Assembly: GCF_022699665.1 (NCBI RefSeq)
Contig: NZ_JALDNB010000007.1
Span: forward strand, 1-64,000
From: Chryseobacterium aahli
Lineage (GTDB): Bacteria > Bacteroidota > Bacteroidia > Flavobacteriales > Weeksellaceae
Direction of reading: 5' to 3'
Length of the DNA stretch: 64,000 nucleotides
Part shown: positions 55,890-64,000 of the stretch, in pieces
How positions within the stretch are numbered: position 1 is the first letter of the stretch
How the letters are laid out: each line of letters starts with the position of its first letter
Made by a program: the position numbers and the translations under genes
The notes under the pieces: model-generated
What the model saw: only the letters and a program-made list of their open reading frames with translations
The model's database searches: none
What the model was told of the DNA's origin: nothing

Positions 55890-56366
55890 TTAGAATTTAA
55901 AGTGTGAGAAAGCTTTGTTAGCTTCCGCCATTTTGTGAGTATCAGATTTTTTCTTGTAAGCAGCACCTTCTTCTCTTGAAGCAGCTACAACTTCGTTAGC
56001 CAATTTTAAAGCCATTGACTTATCATTTCTCTTTTTAGAGTAAAGGATTAACCATTTCATTGCCATAGAAATTTTTCTATCAGCTCTGATCGGCATAGGA
56101 ATCTGGAAGTTAGCTCCACCTACTCTTCTAGAACGTACTTCTACGTGAGGCATAACGTTAGTTAATGCATCTTTCCAGATTTCAAGGGCAGTCTTTTCAG
56201 TTTCTCCTTTTTTTGCTTCTACAAGGTCTAATGCATCATAGAATATTTTGAATGCGATAGACTTCTTACCGTCTAGCATCAAGTTGTTTACGAATCTAGT
56301 TACCAATTGATCATTAAATTTCGGATCTGGTAACAACGGTCTTTTTTTCGCTTTTGTCTTTCTCAT
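55890..56366 (-). CDS. rpsG: 30S ribosomal protein S7
   Basis: Primary assembly protein of the small-subunit head. [60 protein letters not shown] and the C-terminal [16 protein letters not shown] are canonical. 158 aa. It lies 23 bases after rpsL. Confidence 0.98.
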   Translation of the reverse strand: MRKTKAKKRPLLPDPKFNDQLVTRFVNNLMLDGKKSIAFKIFYDALDLVEAKKGETEKTALEIWKDALTNVMPHVEVRSRRVGGANFQIPMPIRADRKISMAMKWLILYSKKRNDKSMALKLANEVVAASREEGAAYKKKSDTHKMAEANKAFSHFKF

Positions 56367-56389
56367 TGTTTCTGTACCTTATTTAATGA

Positions 56390-56803
56390 TTATTTTTTCT
56401 TTCCTTTAGCTGGCGCAGCTGCTGCCTGACCTGGTTTTGGTCTCTTAGCTCCATACTTAGATCTTCTCTGCGTTCTTCCGCTAACACCTGCAGTGTCTAA
56501 TGCTCCTCTTACGATATGATATCTTACTCCCGGTAGGTCTTTCACCCTTCCGCCGCGTACCAATACTATCGAGTGCTCTTGAAGATTATGTCCTTCGCCC
56601 GGGATGTAGGCGTTGACTTCTTTACCGTTTGAAAGTCTTACCCTTGCAACTTTTCTAAGTGCAGAGTTAGGTTTCTTAGGAGTGGTAGTATATACTCTCG
56701 TACATACACCTCGTCTTTGTGGACAAGAATCAAGGGCAGCCGATTTACTCTTCTTGGTGAGTGCGACTCTTCCTTTTCTTACTAATTGTTGAATAGTAGG
56801 CAT
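56390..56803 (-). CDS. rpsL: 30S ribosomal protein S12
   Basis: Decoding-centre protein. [40 protein letters not shown] and [21 protein letters not shown] are canonical. The lysine of TPKKPNS is intact, so no classic streptomycin-resistance change is seen. The 137-aa protein ends in an Ala/Pro/Lys tail. First gene of the operon with a strong promoter 25 bases upstream. Confidence 0.98.
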   Translation of the reverse strand: MPTIQQLVRKGRVALTKKSKSAALDSCPQRRGVCTRVYTTTPKKPNSALRKVARVRLSNGKEVNAYIPGEGHNLQEHSIVLVRGGRVKDLPGVRYHIVRGALDTAGVSGRTQRRSKYGAKRPKPGQAAAAPAKGKKK

Positions 56804-56827
56804 TTAATTGCTTTTTATTTTAGGGTG

Positions 56828-56857
56828 CAAAATTATGAATAATTTTTTAATTGACAA
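56828..56857 (-). promoter_or_regulatory. Promoter of the rpsL operon (TTG-N19-TAATTTTG)
   Basis: On the minus strand TTG (56857-56855) and TAATTTTG (56835-56828) are 19 nt apart, followed by CACCC. It resembles the rplC promoter closely. Confidence 0.8.
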
Positions 56858-56963
56858 TAAGTTATGTGTAAATAAATATTTTTTATTGAAAATAAATTCG
56901 ACAAAGAATCAGGCGTTTATCTCATAAATATTGACATTACTAAGATAATTCAATCTAAAAAAA

Positions 56964-58334
56964 TTAATCTATAGAAAGTTGTGATGTATATAAAACTTCA
57001 GATTTGTTTCGCACCGTATCATACTTTAACCATTTTATTTTAGGATAAACGCTTCCGGCTAAACTTTCTTTAAGCTTTCCTTTCTGCTTATTGGTATGTT
57101 CATAATTGAACGTTTTCTTTATAATAGGTATCTCGTATGTCGTGAGTGTTTTAATATTTCTTTCATCATTAAATAAATATTTTTTGTTTTTAAATTTTGG
57201 CATCTGAGCTTTTATCACTTCTTTCTTAGTTAAATAATATGCAGGATCTTTTAAGCTGTAGGCAGTTAAAAAAACTAAGAAGAAACACGATATCCACCAA
57301 ATCTTTTTATCATCAGCATTATATTTAAAATACAAGATAAGAAATGAAAAAAACAAACAGAAATTAGCCGCCGCCAAAAGCCTGATTCCCATTTCCTCAA
57401 TCTGCTGAATCCAGCCAGAGAACAACAATGCAAATGTATAAACCACTGCAACTACCCAAAGTAAAACATGAAAATTTCTATGAGGAGCTCCCTTTGCTTT
57501 TTTGTAATATCTAAAGAAATACATAAAGATGAAAATATCTACCACTAGAATAAACCCTTGAAACAGTAAACTCCCTAAACTATTAGACGCAGGCTTTAAC
57601 CCAATAAAAGGATCAATAACATTACAAACGCCTAACAAATCTCTTATTATATATAGGTACGTCATTCCACTTGGGGTTCCTCTTAATTGCTCTCCTGTAA
57701 AGCTTTTAAATTCTAAATAATTTACAAATAAATATCCTGAAATTCCGAAACCCGATAAAATCAAAAACAAGAAGAAGGCTTTAGCATAAATTTCATTTTT
57801 AATTTTAATAAAATTAAAAAAAAAGAAAACCAAAACTCCCAAATAAATAAAAACTGCCGAATATCTTATAGAAAACAAGCTGACTATTAATAAAGCCGCA
57901 ATAACTGCATTTTTATATAACTTTTGTGGTTTGATAAGGATTTCATGTAAAAAATAAACAAGAAAATAAAGTACAAAAACAAATGCAGATTCAGAAACAG
58001 CCTGAGTAAAAACAAAGAAGAAAGTTTTACCCGCAAACAGCAATGTGGTCTCTCTGAAATAAAATTTCTTTTTGTAAGAAAAAACTAAAATAGAAATAGT
58101 AAATAGAAGATTAAGAATTTTATACGCCCAAAAATAATCTTGAAATATCAGATGAAAAAACTTAATCAACAAGGGATATCCCAAAGGAAACAAATTAGTT
58201 TCTGGTCTTGGCAAATCTTCCGCAATGCCAAAATACGAAAGACTGTCTGACATGATACCGCCAAAAGGTGTGAATATTGATTGTAAAAAATAGATAACGA
58301 CAACAATTATCGCAAGTACTTTATATTTTTTCAT
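56964..58334 (-). CDS. Polytopic membrane protein, glycosyltransferase-like (GT-C type)
   Basis: A 456-aa inner-membrane protein with about ten transmembrane helices (first at about 5-24). An acidic site in the first loop (MSDSLSYFGIAEDL, about 29-42) followed by FPLGYPLLIKFFHLIF is what GT-C glycosyltransferases of the mannosyltransferase group show; they use lipid-linked sugars. The C-terminal ~80 residues are soluble and basic. The assignment rests on topology and this motif only. Single gene, opposite to the Dps gene. Confidence 0.55.
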   Translation of the reverse strand: MKKYKVLAIIVVVIYFLQSIFTPFGGIMSDSLSYFGIAEDLPRPETNLFPLGYPLLIKFFHLIFQDYFWAYKILNLLFTISILVFSYKKKFYFRETTLLFAGKTFFFVFTQAVSESAFVFVLYFLVYFLHEILIKPQKLYKNAVIAALLIVSLFSIRYSAVFIYLGVLVFFFFNFIKIKNEIYAKAFFLFLILSGFGISGYLFVNYLEFKSFTGEQLRGTPSGMTYLYIIRDLLGVCNVIDPFIGLKPASNSLGSLLFQGFILVVDIFIFMYFFRYYKKAKGAPHRNFHVLLWVVAVVYTFALLFSGWIQQIEEMGIRLLAAANFCLFFSFLILYFKYNADDKKIWWISCFFLVFLTAYSLKDPAYYLTKKEVIKAQMPKFKNKKYLFNDERNIKTLTTYEIPIIKKTFNYEHTNKQKGKLKESLAGSVYPKIKWLKYDTVRNKSEVLYTSQLSID

Positions 58335-58374
58335 GTTTGTTTAATAGCAAAATTTTAATACAAATTAAAAATAC

Positions 58375-58407
58375 CAAAGATAAGTATCATCAATCATCTT
58401 CATACAA
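58375..58407 (-). promoter_or_regulatory. Promoter of the GT-C-like gene (TTG-N22-TATCTTTG)
   Basis: On the minus strand TTG (58407-58405) and TATCTTTG (58382-58375) are 22 nt apart, at the long end of the range. Confidence 0.5.
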
Positions 58408-58453
58408 TTTCGGCACAATATTTCCTGCCTTTAGTATATAAAAAATAAACATT

Positions 58454-58930
58454 ATGAAAAACGCCAACATTATTGGGTTACAAGAAGCGGACTGTAAAAA
58501 CATCTCAGAAAAACTCAATATACTTCTAGCCAACTATTCAGTATTCTATCAGAACACAAGAGGTTCTCACTGGAATATAAAAGGTGAACAATTCTTTACG
58601 CTTCACCCAAAATTCGAAGAGCTTTACAATAGTCTGGTTCTAAAAATTGATGAAATCGCAGAAAGAATCCTTACTTTAGGCGCAACTCCTGCACATAATT
58701 ATTCAGATTACCTTCAGGTTTCAACAATTAAGGAAAGCAAGGAAGTAAGTGATGGGAACAAAAGTGTAGAAATCATTCTAAACTCTTTCAAAGTTGTTAT
58801 CGATTTACAAAGAGAACTTTTAGACATTACTAATGAAGCTGGTGACGAAGGTACCAACTCTCAAATGAGCGACTATATCACCGAACAAGAAAAAGAAGTT
58901 TGGATGTACAACTCATACTTAGGAAAATAA
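58454..58930 (+). CDS. dps: Dps family DNA-protection / ferritin-like protein
   Basis: A 158-aa protein of the Dps/Dpr family: dodecameric mini-ferritin that oxidises iron with peroxide and protects DNA in stress. The ferroxidase motif is clear: NTRGSHWNIKGEQFFTLHPK (about 36-55, metal-binding His), then FEELYNSLVLKIDEIAERIL with the acidic ligands. The C-terminus is short and without a long basic DNA-binding tail. Single gene with its own terminator. Confidence 0.9.
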   Translation: MKNANIIGLQEADCKNISEKLNILLANYSVFYQNTRGSHWNIKGEQFFTLHPKFEELYNSLVLKIDEIAERILTLGATPAHNYSDYLQVSTIKESKEVSDGNKSVEIILNSFKVVIDLQRELLDITNEAGDEGTNSQMSDYITEQEKEVWMYNSYLGK

Positions 58931-58954
58931 AACAAAAATCATTTCATTGATTTC

Positions 58955-58985
58955 AAAATCGCCCGTCAAAAAGGCGATTTTTTTT
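58955..58985 (+). terminator. Terminator after dps
   Basis: AAAATCGCC / GGCGATTTT forms a perfect 9-bp stem followed by T8. Confidence 0.9.
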
Positions 58986-59018
58986 ATTTATTTTATTAAA
59001 TTTATTTAAAATTAAAAT

Positions 59019-60197
59019 ATGTCCGAAATACGACTCAATTCAATACTCGACAACGATTTTTACAAAATTACCATGCAAAATGCCGTTGTCAAACTTTTCC
59101 CAAGCCAAATCGTAAAATATGAATTCATCAATCGTGGAAAACATCATTTCCCTGAAGGCTTCGACGTTGCCCTGAAAACTATTGTTGATAAAATGGCAGA
59201 ATTGAAACTCACAAAAGATGAGAAGAAATTTCTGGCTAGAACTTGTCCATATTTAAATTTACCTTATTTAGATTTTTTAGAAGGTTATCACTACGACCCG
59301 TCAGAAGTAAAAATTACACAAACCGGAAATGACTTGAGCGTTATCGTAGAAGGACTTTGGTACAGGACCATTTTATGGGAAGTCCCTTTATTGGCTTTAA
59401 TAAGCGAGCTGCATTACGAGATGAACCACATGGAAAGAGATTCTAACGACGTGGTAATGAGCAAAACATTAGAAAAAGCAGACTCATTAAATGACTTAGG
59501 AGTAAATTTCGCAGAATTCGGAACCAGAAGAAGGCATTCTTATAAAGTTCAGAATTTGGTAATGGAAGCTTTGACGCAGAAAAAAGATTCCACATTTATC
59601 GGAAGTTCAAATGTACATTTTGCGATGAAGTACAATGTAAAACCTATTGGAACACATGCTCACGAGTGGTTTATGTTTCACGGTGCAGAATTTGGCTTCA
59701 AAATGGCCAACGAATTAGCCCTTGAGCATTGGGTAGATGTTTATCGTGGTGATTTGGGAGTTGCACTTTCAGATACTTACACTACCGATGTTTTCTTTCA
59801 GCAGTTTGACAAGAAATTTGCTAAACTTTTCGACGGTGTACGTCACGACAGTGGTGATCCGTTTGAATTCGCCGATAAAACAATTGCCCATTACAAAAGC
59901 AACGGAATCAATCCTTTATTTAAATACATCATATTTTCAGATGCTTTAAATCTTGAAAAAGTAGAAGAAATCACCAATTACTGTAAAGGAAAAATCGGCG
60001 TTTCTTTCGGTATAGGAACCAATCTTACCAACGATGTCGGTTTAAAACCCATGAATATTGTGATGAAACTAATCGGAGTTCAAGCTTTAAACAAGGAGTG
60101 GATTCCTACAGTAAAACTGTCAGACGAACACGGAAAATACACCGGCGATCCTAAAATGATTGAGTTGGCAAAAGAATTTCTAAGAATTAAAGATTAA
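59019..60197 (+). CDS. pncB: Nicotinate phosphoribosyltransferase
   Basis: Makes nicotinate mononucleotide from nicotinate, PRPP and ATP in the Preiss-Handler pathway to NAD. LDNDFYKITMQNAVVKLFP (about 9-27), NFAEFGTRRRHSYKVQ (about 167-182), GTHAHEWFM, the PRPP-binding DGVRHDSGDPFEF (about 274-286) and FGIGTNLTNDVG are canonical. 392 aa, normal. A YciI-like lipoprotein gene follows after 13 bases and may be co-transcribed. Confidence 0.95.
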   Translation: MSEIRLNSILDNDFYKITMQNAVVKLFPSQIVKYEFINRGKHHFPEGFDVALKTIVDKMAELKLTKDEKKFLARTCPYLNLPYLDFLEGYHYDPSEVKITQTGNDLSVIVEGLWYRTILWEVPLLALISELHYEMNHMERDSNDVVMSKTLEKADSLNDLGVNFAEFGTRRRHSYKVQNLVMEALTQKKDSTFIGSSNVHFAMKYNVKPIGTHAHEWFMFHGAEFGFKMANELALEHWVDVYRGDLGVALSDTYTTDVFFQQFDKKFAKLFDGVRHDSGDPFEFADKTIAHYKSNGINPLFKYIIFSDALNLEKVEEITNYCKGKIGVSFGIGTNLTNDVGLKPMNIVMKLIGVQALNKEWIPTVKLSDEHGKYTGDPKMIELAKEFLRIKD

Positions 60198-60210
60198 TTA
60201 AAACATAAGA

Positions 60211-60729
60211 ATGATGAAAAAACTTATTACACTAATTTTAATCTCATCCACTTTGACCTCTTGTTTTGTTTACAAAAAAGGTGAAGATGGAAAACCTGGA
60301 GCCCCAGGGAAAGATGGAAGTTCTGGCGATTCAAAAATCAGTTACAAGCAAAAGTTGGCTGACTCTCTAGGTGCGGATCAATACGGCATGAAACCTTATG
60401 TTATTGTAATGCTGACAACAGGTTCAGCAAAAATTGATGATAAAACAAAAATGGGAGAATTGATGAAAGGACACATGGAAAACATCGGTAAACTCGCCAA
60501 AGAAGGAAAAATTGTCATAGCCGGACCATTCTCAGGAAAAAACCAACGCGACTATCGTGGAATGTTTATTTTCAATACAAAATCTAAAGAAGAAGCCGAG
60601 TCTTGGGTAAAAACAGACCCCGCAGTTTCGGCTGGAGTTTTCAATTATGAAGTTTTCCCATGGTATGGCTCTGCTGCACTACCTCTTTATTTAAAGCATC
60701 ATGACGAGATTGCAAAAGAGAATCCTTAA
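60211..60729 (+). CDS. YciI-like domain lipoprotein
   Basis: A 172-aa lipoprotein; the lipobox LTSC gives a modified cysteine near residue 18. Two ATG codons stand in tandem (60211 and 60214). Residues about 25-45 are a short Gly/Pro-rich collagen-like stretch (GEDGKPGAPGKDGSSGDS). The domain about 63-155 resembles YciI (YVIVMLTTGSAK, HMENIGKLAKEGKIVIAGPF, GMFIFNTKSKEEAESWVKTDPAV), a ferredoxin-like fold of unclear function. A lipid-anchored YciI domain is uncommon. Ends before a terminator. Confidence 0.75.
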   Translation: MMKKLITLILISSTLTSCFVYKKGEDGKPGAPGKDGSSGDSKISYKQKLADSLGADQYGMKPYVIVMLTTGSAKIDDKTKMGELMKGHMENIGKLAKEGKIVIAGPFSGKNQRDYRGMFIFNTKSKEEAESWVKTDPAVSAGVFNYEVFPWYGSAALPLYLKHHDEIAKENP

Positions 60730-60739
60730 ACAACAAACG

Positions 60740-60770
60740 GAAACCTTTCAAAACTGAAAGGTTTTCTTAT
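60740..60770 (+). terminator. Terminator after the YciI-like gene
   Basis: GAAACCTTTC / GAAAGGTTTTC stem with an AAAACT loop and a moderately T-rich tail. Confidence 0.8.
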
Positions 60771-60792
60771 CTTTAAGTAAAACTAAACCACC

Positions 60793-61548
60793 ATGAAAAC
60801 TATCGAAGAAGTTCTGAAAAAATTAGATGAAATTATCATTTGGAGTAAAGCAAACCAGAGTCCTATCGGCTATTTTGCTTGTACTTACAGAATAATGACC
60901 GCTCAGGTTTTGAAAGGAATTCGGCAGAAAAAATTTGAAGACAATCCAAGAATGGTTCTATTGGATCTCGCTTTTGCTAACAGATATCTTGAAGCTTGGG
61001 ATAATTATAGTAAAGGGAAAAAATGCACAAACGCTTGGTATCTCGCTTTTGAGGCGACAAAAAATAAAGACCTTTTGATTCTTCAGCATATTTTTCTTGG
61101 GATGAATGCGCACATTAATTTAGATTTGGGAATTTCTGCAGCTTCGGTGATGCCTTACCGTAAAATAAATCCTTTGAAAAAAGATTTTGAAAACATCAAT
61201 TCTGTTATTGCATCGATTAATCAAAATGTTCAGGATTCGTTAAATAAAATCTGTTATCCAATCAATCTTATCGACAAACTTTCTAACGGAAAAGACAATG
61301 TAATTTTAGATTTTGCGATCTCTAAAGCGAGAGAAACTTCGTGGACGACCGCCGTGATTGCTTCAAACACACCAAATTTCTTGAAAGAATCTGTAATCAA
61401 TATCGTAGATTATGCCGCAGCAAAAGTTGCTTCACAGATTTTAAATCCCAAATTGCTTTCTTCGACTTTAGCCAAAGAATTGAAGAAATGTGAAAGCCAT
61501 GATGTTGTGAAAAATATTGAAATTTTAGAGAAAACTAAAACCATATAA
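60793..61548 (+). CDS. DUF5995 family protein
   Basis: A 251-aa, mostly helical soluble protein of the DUF5995 family (function unknown). Typical stretches are YFACTYRIMTAQVLKGI (about 28-44), FANRYLEAWDNYSKG (about 61-75), LQHIFLGMNAHINLDLGISA (about 99-118, with conserved His residues) and FAISKARETSWTTAVI. The conserved histidines suggest a metal site, but none is proven. It has no signal peptide. Its start lies close behind the preceding terminator. Confidence 0.8.
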   Translation: MKTIEEVLKKLDEIIIWSKANQSPIGYFACTYRIMTAQVLKGIRQKKFEDNPRMVLLDLAFANRYLEAWDNYSKGKKCTNAWYLAFEATKNKDLLILQHIFLGMNAHINLDLGISAASVMPYRKINPLKKDFENINSVIASINQNVQDSLNKICYPINLIDKLSNGKDNVILDFAISKARETSWTTAVIASNTPNFLKESVINIVDYAAAKVASQILNPKLLSSTLAKELKKCESHDVVKNIEILEKTKTI

Positions 61549-61597
61549 TTACAGTAAGATTACTGTTAACCATAAAAAAAAATAATTCATTGTTTTG

Positions 61598-61605
61598 TAA
61601 TTTTG
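61598..61605 (+). promoter_or_regulatory. -7 box of rmuC (TAATTTTG), near-leaderless start
   Basis: A perfect TAnnTTTG ends five bases before the A of the rmuC ATG, the same distance as in recJ. No TTG is present at the expected -33 distance. Confidence 0.45.
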
Positions 61606-61609
61606 AAAA

Positions 61610-62965
61610 ATGGAAATCACTTATCTCATCATCGGTTGTTTTATTGGAGGAATTTTAGGTTCAGTGCTAATTTATTTTTATCTAAAGTCTTCAATGATTT
61701 CAAGAAAATCTTATGATGAACTGAATCATTTAAATATTAAGTCTAATGCAGATTTAGAAAACTCTAAATTCAAAATTCAGGATTTAGAACTAATTATTAA
61801 AAGTGAAAAAGAAGCCAATCTTCAGCAATCAGATCTTTTAAATGATTTAAAGGCCGAATTTGCAAAAGTTGCTGCTGAAAACACTTTTTTGAAAGCTCAA
61901 AAACAAGAAACAAAAAGAATTCAGGAAGAAGGAAAACTGCAGTTTGAAAATTTAGCCAACAAAATCTTAGAAGAAAAAACAGAAAAATTCACCAATTTAA
62001 ATCAAACCAATTTAAAAAACATACTTGATCCTTTTCAGGAAAGAATTACTGATTTAAAAAATAAGGTGAATGAAGTTTATGAAAAGGAAAACAAAGAGCG
62101 CTTTTCTTTGGGCGAAAAAGTAAAAGAATTATCCTTACTGAATCAACAAATCTCCGAAGACGCTAAAAAACTAACCAGAGCATTGAAAGGCGAAAGCAAA
62201 ACTCAGGGAAATTGGGGTGAAATGATTTTAGAAAGTATTTTAGAAAAATCAGGTTTGGTAAAAGGAAGAGAATATTTTCTGGAACATGAACTTAAAGATG
62301 AAGATAATAAAGCTTTATTTTCAGAATTTTCGGGTAAAAAAATGCGTCCGGATGCTGTTGTAAAATATCCAGACGAAAGAAATGTGATTATCGATTCTAA
62401 AGTTTCCCTGACCGCTTTTACAGAATTGGTTGATGAAACAGATTCAGATATTCACAAAATAAAAGTCAATCAACATTTGTCTTCTATTAAAACTCATATC
62501 AGCCAATTGAGCCAGAAAGCTTACGATGATTACGGAAAATCATTGGACTTTGTGATGATGTTTATTCCAAGCGAGCCGGCTTACATTGCCGCCATGCAGG
62601 CAGATCAAAACCTTTGGAATTTCGCTTATGAGAAAAGAATTCTACTTCTTAATCCGAGCAATCTGATTACTTCTCTGAAATTGATTGCCGATCTCTGGAA
62701 AAGAGAATATCAGAACAGAAATTCTATGGAAATTGCAGAAAGAGGGGCTAAATTATATGATAAATTTGCAGGTTTCATAGAAAATCTCGAGAAAGTCGGG
62801 AAAAATATTGATCAGGCAAAAAATGTTTACAATGATGCTTTTAAGCAATTATCTACCGGTAATGACAACTTAATTTCGCAAACTCAAAAGCTGAAATCTC
62901 TAGGAATTAAAAACAAAAAAGAGCTTCCACAAAGTCTGATTAATGGTATAAATGAGGATTTATGA
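61610..62965 (+). CDS. rmuC: DNA recombination protein RmuC
   Basis: A 451-aa membrane-anchored protein of the RmuC family, which limits recombination at inverted repeats and contains a nuclease-like core. An N-terminal transmembrane helix (about 4-24) is followed by a coiled coil (about 35-110) and the RmuC domain: KGESKTQGNWGEMILESILE, FSGKKMRPDAVVKYPDERNV, IIDSKVSLTAF, DFVMMFIPSEPAYIAAM and NPSNLITSLKLIADLW. Length and order are normal. A TrmH-family methyltransferase follows after 59 bases with its own -7 box. Confidence 0.93.
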   Translation: MEITYLIIGCFIGGILGSVLIYFYLKSSMISRKSYDELNHLNIKSNADLENSKFKIQDLELIIKSEKEANLQQSDLLNDLKAEFAKVAAENTFLKAQKQETKRIQEEGKLQFENLANKILEEKTEKFTNLNQTNLKNILDPFQERITDLKNKVNEVYEKENKERFSLGEKVKELSLLNQQISEDAKKLTRALKGESKTQGNWGEMILESILEKSGLVKGREYFLEHELKDEDNKALFSEFSGKKMRPDAVVKYPDERNVIIDSKVSLTAFTELVDETDSDIHKIKVNQHLSSIKTHISQLSQKAYDDYGKSLDFVMMFIPSEPAYIAAMQADQNLWNFAYEKRILLLNPSNLITSLKLIADLWKREYQNRNSMEIAERGAKLYDKFAGFIENLEKVGKNIDQAKNVYNDAFKQLSTGNDNLISQTQKLKSLGIKNKKELPQSLINGINEDL

Positions 62966-62987
62966 TGGTTAAATGATTTTTAAAAAT

Positions 62988-62995
62988 TATTTTTG
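62988..62995 (+). promoter_or_regulatory. -7 box of the TrmH-family gene (TATTTTTG)
   Basis: A perfect TAnnTTTG followed by CA, 29 bases before the ATG. There is no clear -33 TTG. Confidence 0.4.
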
Positions 62996-63024
62996 CATCA
63001 ACTATCATTTATCAACCATCAATC

Positions 63025-63792
63025 ATGATTATCGAAAGTTTTCAGAACGAAAAAGTAAAAAACATCACAAAACTTTTAACGGATAACCGTTTCCGAAAAA
63101 AATCGGGTGTTTTTGTTGTGGAAGGACAGCAGGAAAACGAAAGAGCTCAGAAATATCATTTTGAAGCTGAAGAATTCTTTGTTTGTGAAAGTATTTTCAA
63201 AGGAGAACTTCCGAAAGAGAAAATCTATTACGTTTCTGAAAAAGTCTATGAAAAAATAGCCTACAGAGGAAGTTCTGAAGGAATTATTGGGATTTATAAA
63301 GCAAAAGAAGCTGCATTGAATACTTTTAAACCTAAAGAAAACTCAACCGTAATCATTGTTGAAGGCGTTGAAAAACCAGGGAATTTGGGAGCCATTCTGA
63401 GAAGCTGCGAAGCTTTCGGAATTGATGCTTTGATTATTGCTGATGCAAAAACAGATTTCTACAACCCGAATGTAATCCGTTCCAGCGTGGGATGTTTGTT
63501 TGGAATGGAAGTTTTTCAGGCTGAAAATCAGGAAACCTTAGAATTTCTTAAGGAAAATAATTTCAACATCTACACAACCATTATGGATGAAACTTCTGAG
63601 GATTTATATAAACGTGATTTTACGAAAAGATCTGCTGTTCTATTTGGAACCGAGCATTCAGGACTAAGTGAGTTCTGGTTTGGAAAAGGTAAGAATACAT
63701 TAATTCCTATGTCAGGAAGTATTGATTCTCTAAACTTGAGTAATGCCGTAGCAATTACCTGCTATGAAACTTTGAAACAAAAGAAAAATTAA
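63025..63792 (+). CDS. TrmH-family RNA 2'-O-methyltransferase
   Basis: A 255-aa SPOUT methyltransferase of the SpoU/TrmH group that modifies ribose in tRNA or rRNA. The N-terminal substrate-binding part (about 1-85, FRKKSGVFVVEGQQENERA) precedes the knotted domain with motif 1 EKPGNLGAILRSCEAFG (about 116-132), motif 2 LFGTEHSGLSEFW (about 211-223) and motif 3 IPMSGSIDSLNLSNAVAI (about 231-248). The target nucleotide cannot be told. Confidence 0.9.
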   Translation: MIIESFQNEKVKNITKLLTDNRFRKKSGVFVVEGQQENERAQKYHFEAEEFFVCESIFKGELPKEKIYYVSEKVYEKIAYRGSSEGIIGIYKAKEAALNTFKPKENSTVIIVEGVEKPGNLGAILRSCEAFGIDALIIADAKTDFYNPNVIRSSVGCLFGMEVFQAENQETLEFLKENNFNIYTTIMDETSEDLYKRDFTKRSAVLFGTEHSGLSEFWFGKGKNTLIPMSGSIDSLNLSNAVAITCYETLKQKKN

Positions 63793-63881
63793 AATTGATT
63801 AAAGTAGCGTTTTCACATTCTTTGATTTAATTAAAATTCAATAGTGTAAAGACTACTTTGCGATTCGTCATTATAAGACAT

Positions 63882-63916
63882 AAAAAAACCGCTTCGCTAG
63901 GCGAAACGGTTCTTTT
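63882..63916. terminator. Bidirectional terminator near right edge
   Basis: AACCG-C-TTCGC / GCGAA-A-CGGTT form a stem with one mismatch, with A and T runs outside. It ends the TrmH-family gene and the gene entering from the right. Confidence 0.85.
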
Positions 63917-63935
63917 ATTCTTTTGTAACTACTAA

Positions 63936-64000
63936 TTACTTAGCAACTTTAGCAGAATCAACTTTTTTCTCAACAGCAGTAGTAGCTGAATCAGCTTTTT
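63936..64000 (-). CDS. 3' end of a gene continuing beyond the window (Ala/Lys/Val-rich tail)
   Basis: Only the last 20 codons and a TAA are visible. They encode a low-complexity tail rich in Ala, Lys, Val, Ser, Asp and Thr that ends DSAKVAK. The position just after a terminator on this strand supports a real gene end. No function can be given from this part. Confidence 0.55.
   Translation of the reverse strand, partial: KADSATTAVEKKVDSAKVAK

Overview
The window reads as chromosomal DNA of a flavobacterium, most likely Chryseobacterium or a close relative (Weeksellaceae). The evidence is a low-GC genome, many promoters of the Bacteroidota type (TTG, about 20 nt, TAnnTTTG), A-rich leaders instead of Shine-Dalgarno sites, a GLPGLI protein, an OMP_b-brl-type TonB-dependent receptor without partner, and the gene order rpsL-rpsG-fusA-rpsJ. 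No rRNA, tRNA, transposase, phage gene or CRISPR array was seen.

Layout. 1-849 is non-coding: a strongly G-over-C biased stretch, degenerate tandem repeats and a structured element resembling the Flavo-1 RNA. 850-3330 (minus) holds an M48 protease and two ferritin-like proteins. 3548-6279 (plus) holds recJ, nadD and a DUF3817 membrane protein. 6325-13620 holds a surface lipoprotein divergent from a TonB-dependent receptor, an alpha/beta-hydrolase lipoprotein, a 55-aa double-glycine-type peptide gene (11613-11780) and a GH43 glycosidase. 13731-16955 is a three-gene operon with two guanidino-group-modifying enzymes (CtlX and a DDAH-like enzyme) around an unknown secreted protein. Citrate synthase and enolase follow.

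20408-27476 is the most unusual part. It contains a three-gene operon of unknown function, a NarL-type response regulator / lipoprotein / membrane protein / histidine kinase operon, a small lipoprotein and an amidase. Three promoters here (before the response regulator, the unknown operon and the amidase) share GTGTAATTG, 20 nt, GA(A/T)ATTTG and an overlapping dyad ATTACAC-N4-GkGTrmw. This suggests a small, self-regulated two-component regulon.

27597-41673 (minus) is the S10-spc-alpha ribosomal cluster from rplC to rplQ with secY, infA and rpoA. It is split by a terminator plus promoter between rpsN and rpsH. Its usual head (rpsL-rpsG-fusA-rpsJ) lies 11.8 kb away at 53443-56803, closed by its own terminator, while rplC has its own promoter nearly identical to that of rpsL. 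The DNA between holds a GlpR-like repressor, glpD-glpK-glpF and an outer-membrane-type protein, with repeated GAAACGAAA boxes in the divergent promoter region, then secreted proteins of unknown function, an iron-permease-family protein and a GLPGLI protein.

56964-64000 holds a polytopic membrane protein, a Dps-family protein, nicotinate phosphoribosyltransferase (with nadD the second NAD-synthesis gene here), a YciI-like lipoprotein, a DUF5995 protein, RmuC, a TrmH-family RNA methyltransferase and the 3' end of one more gene.
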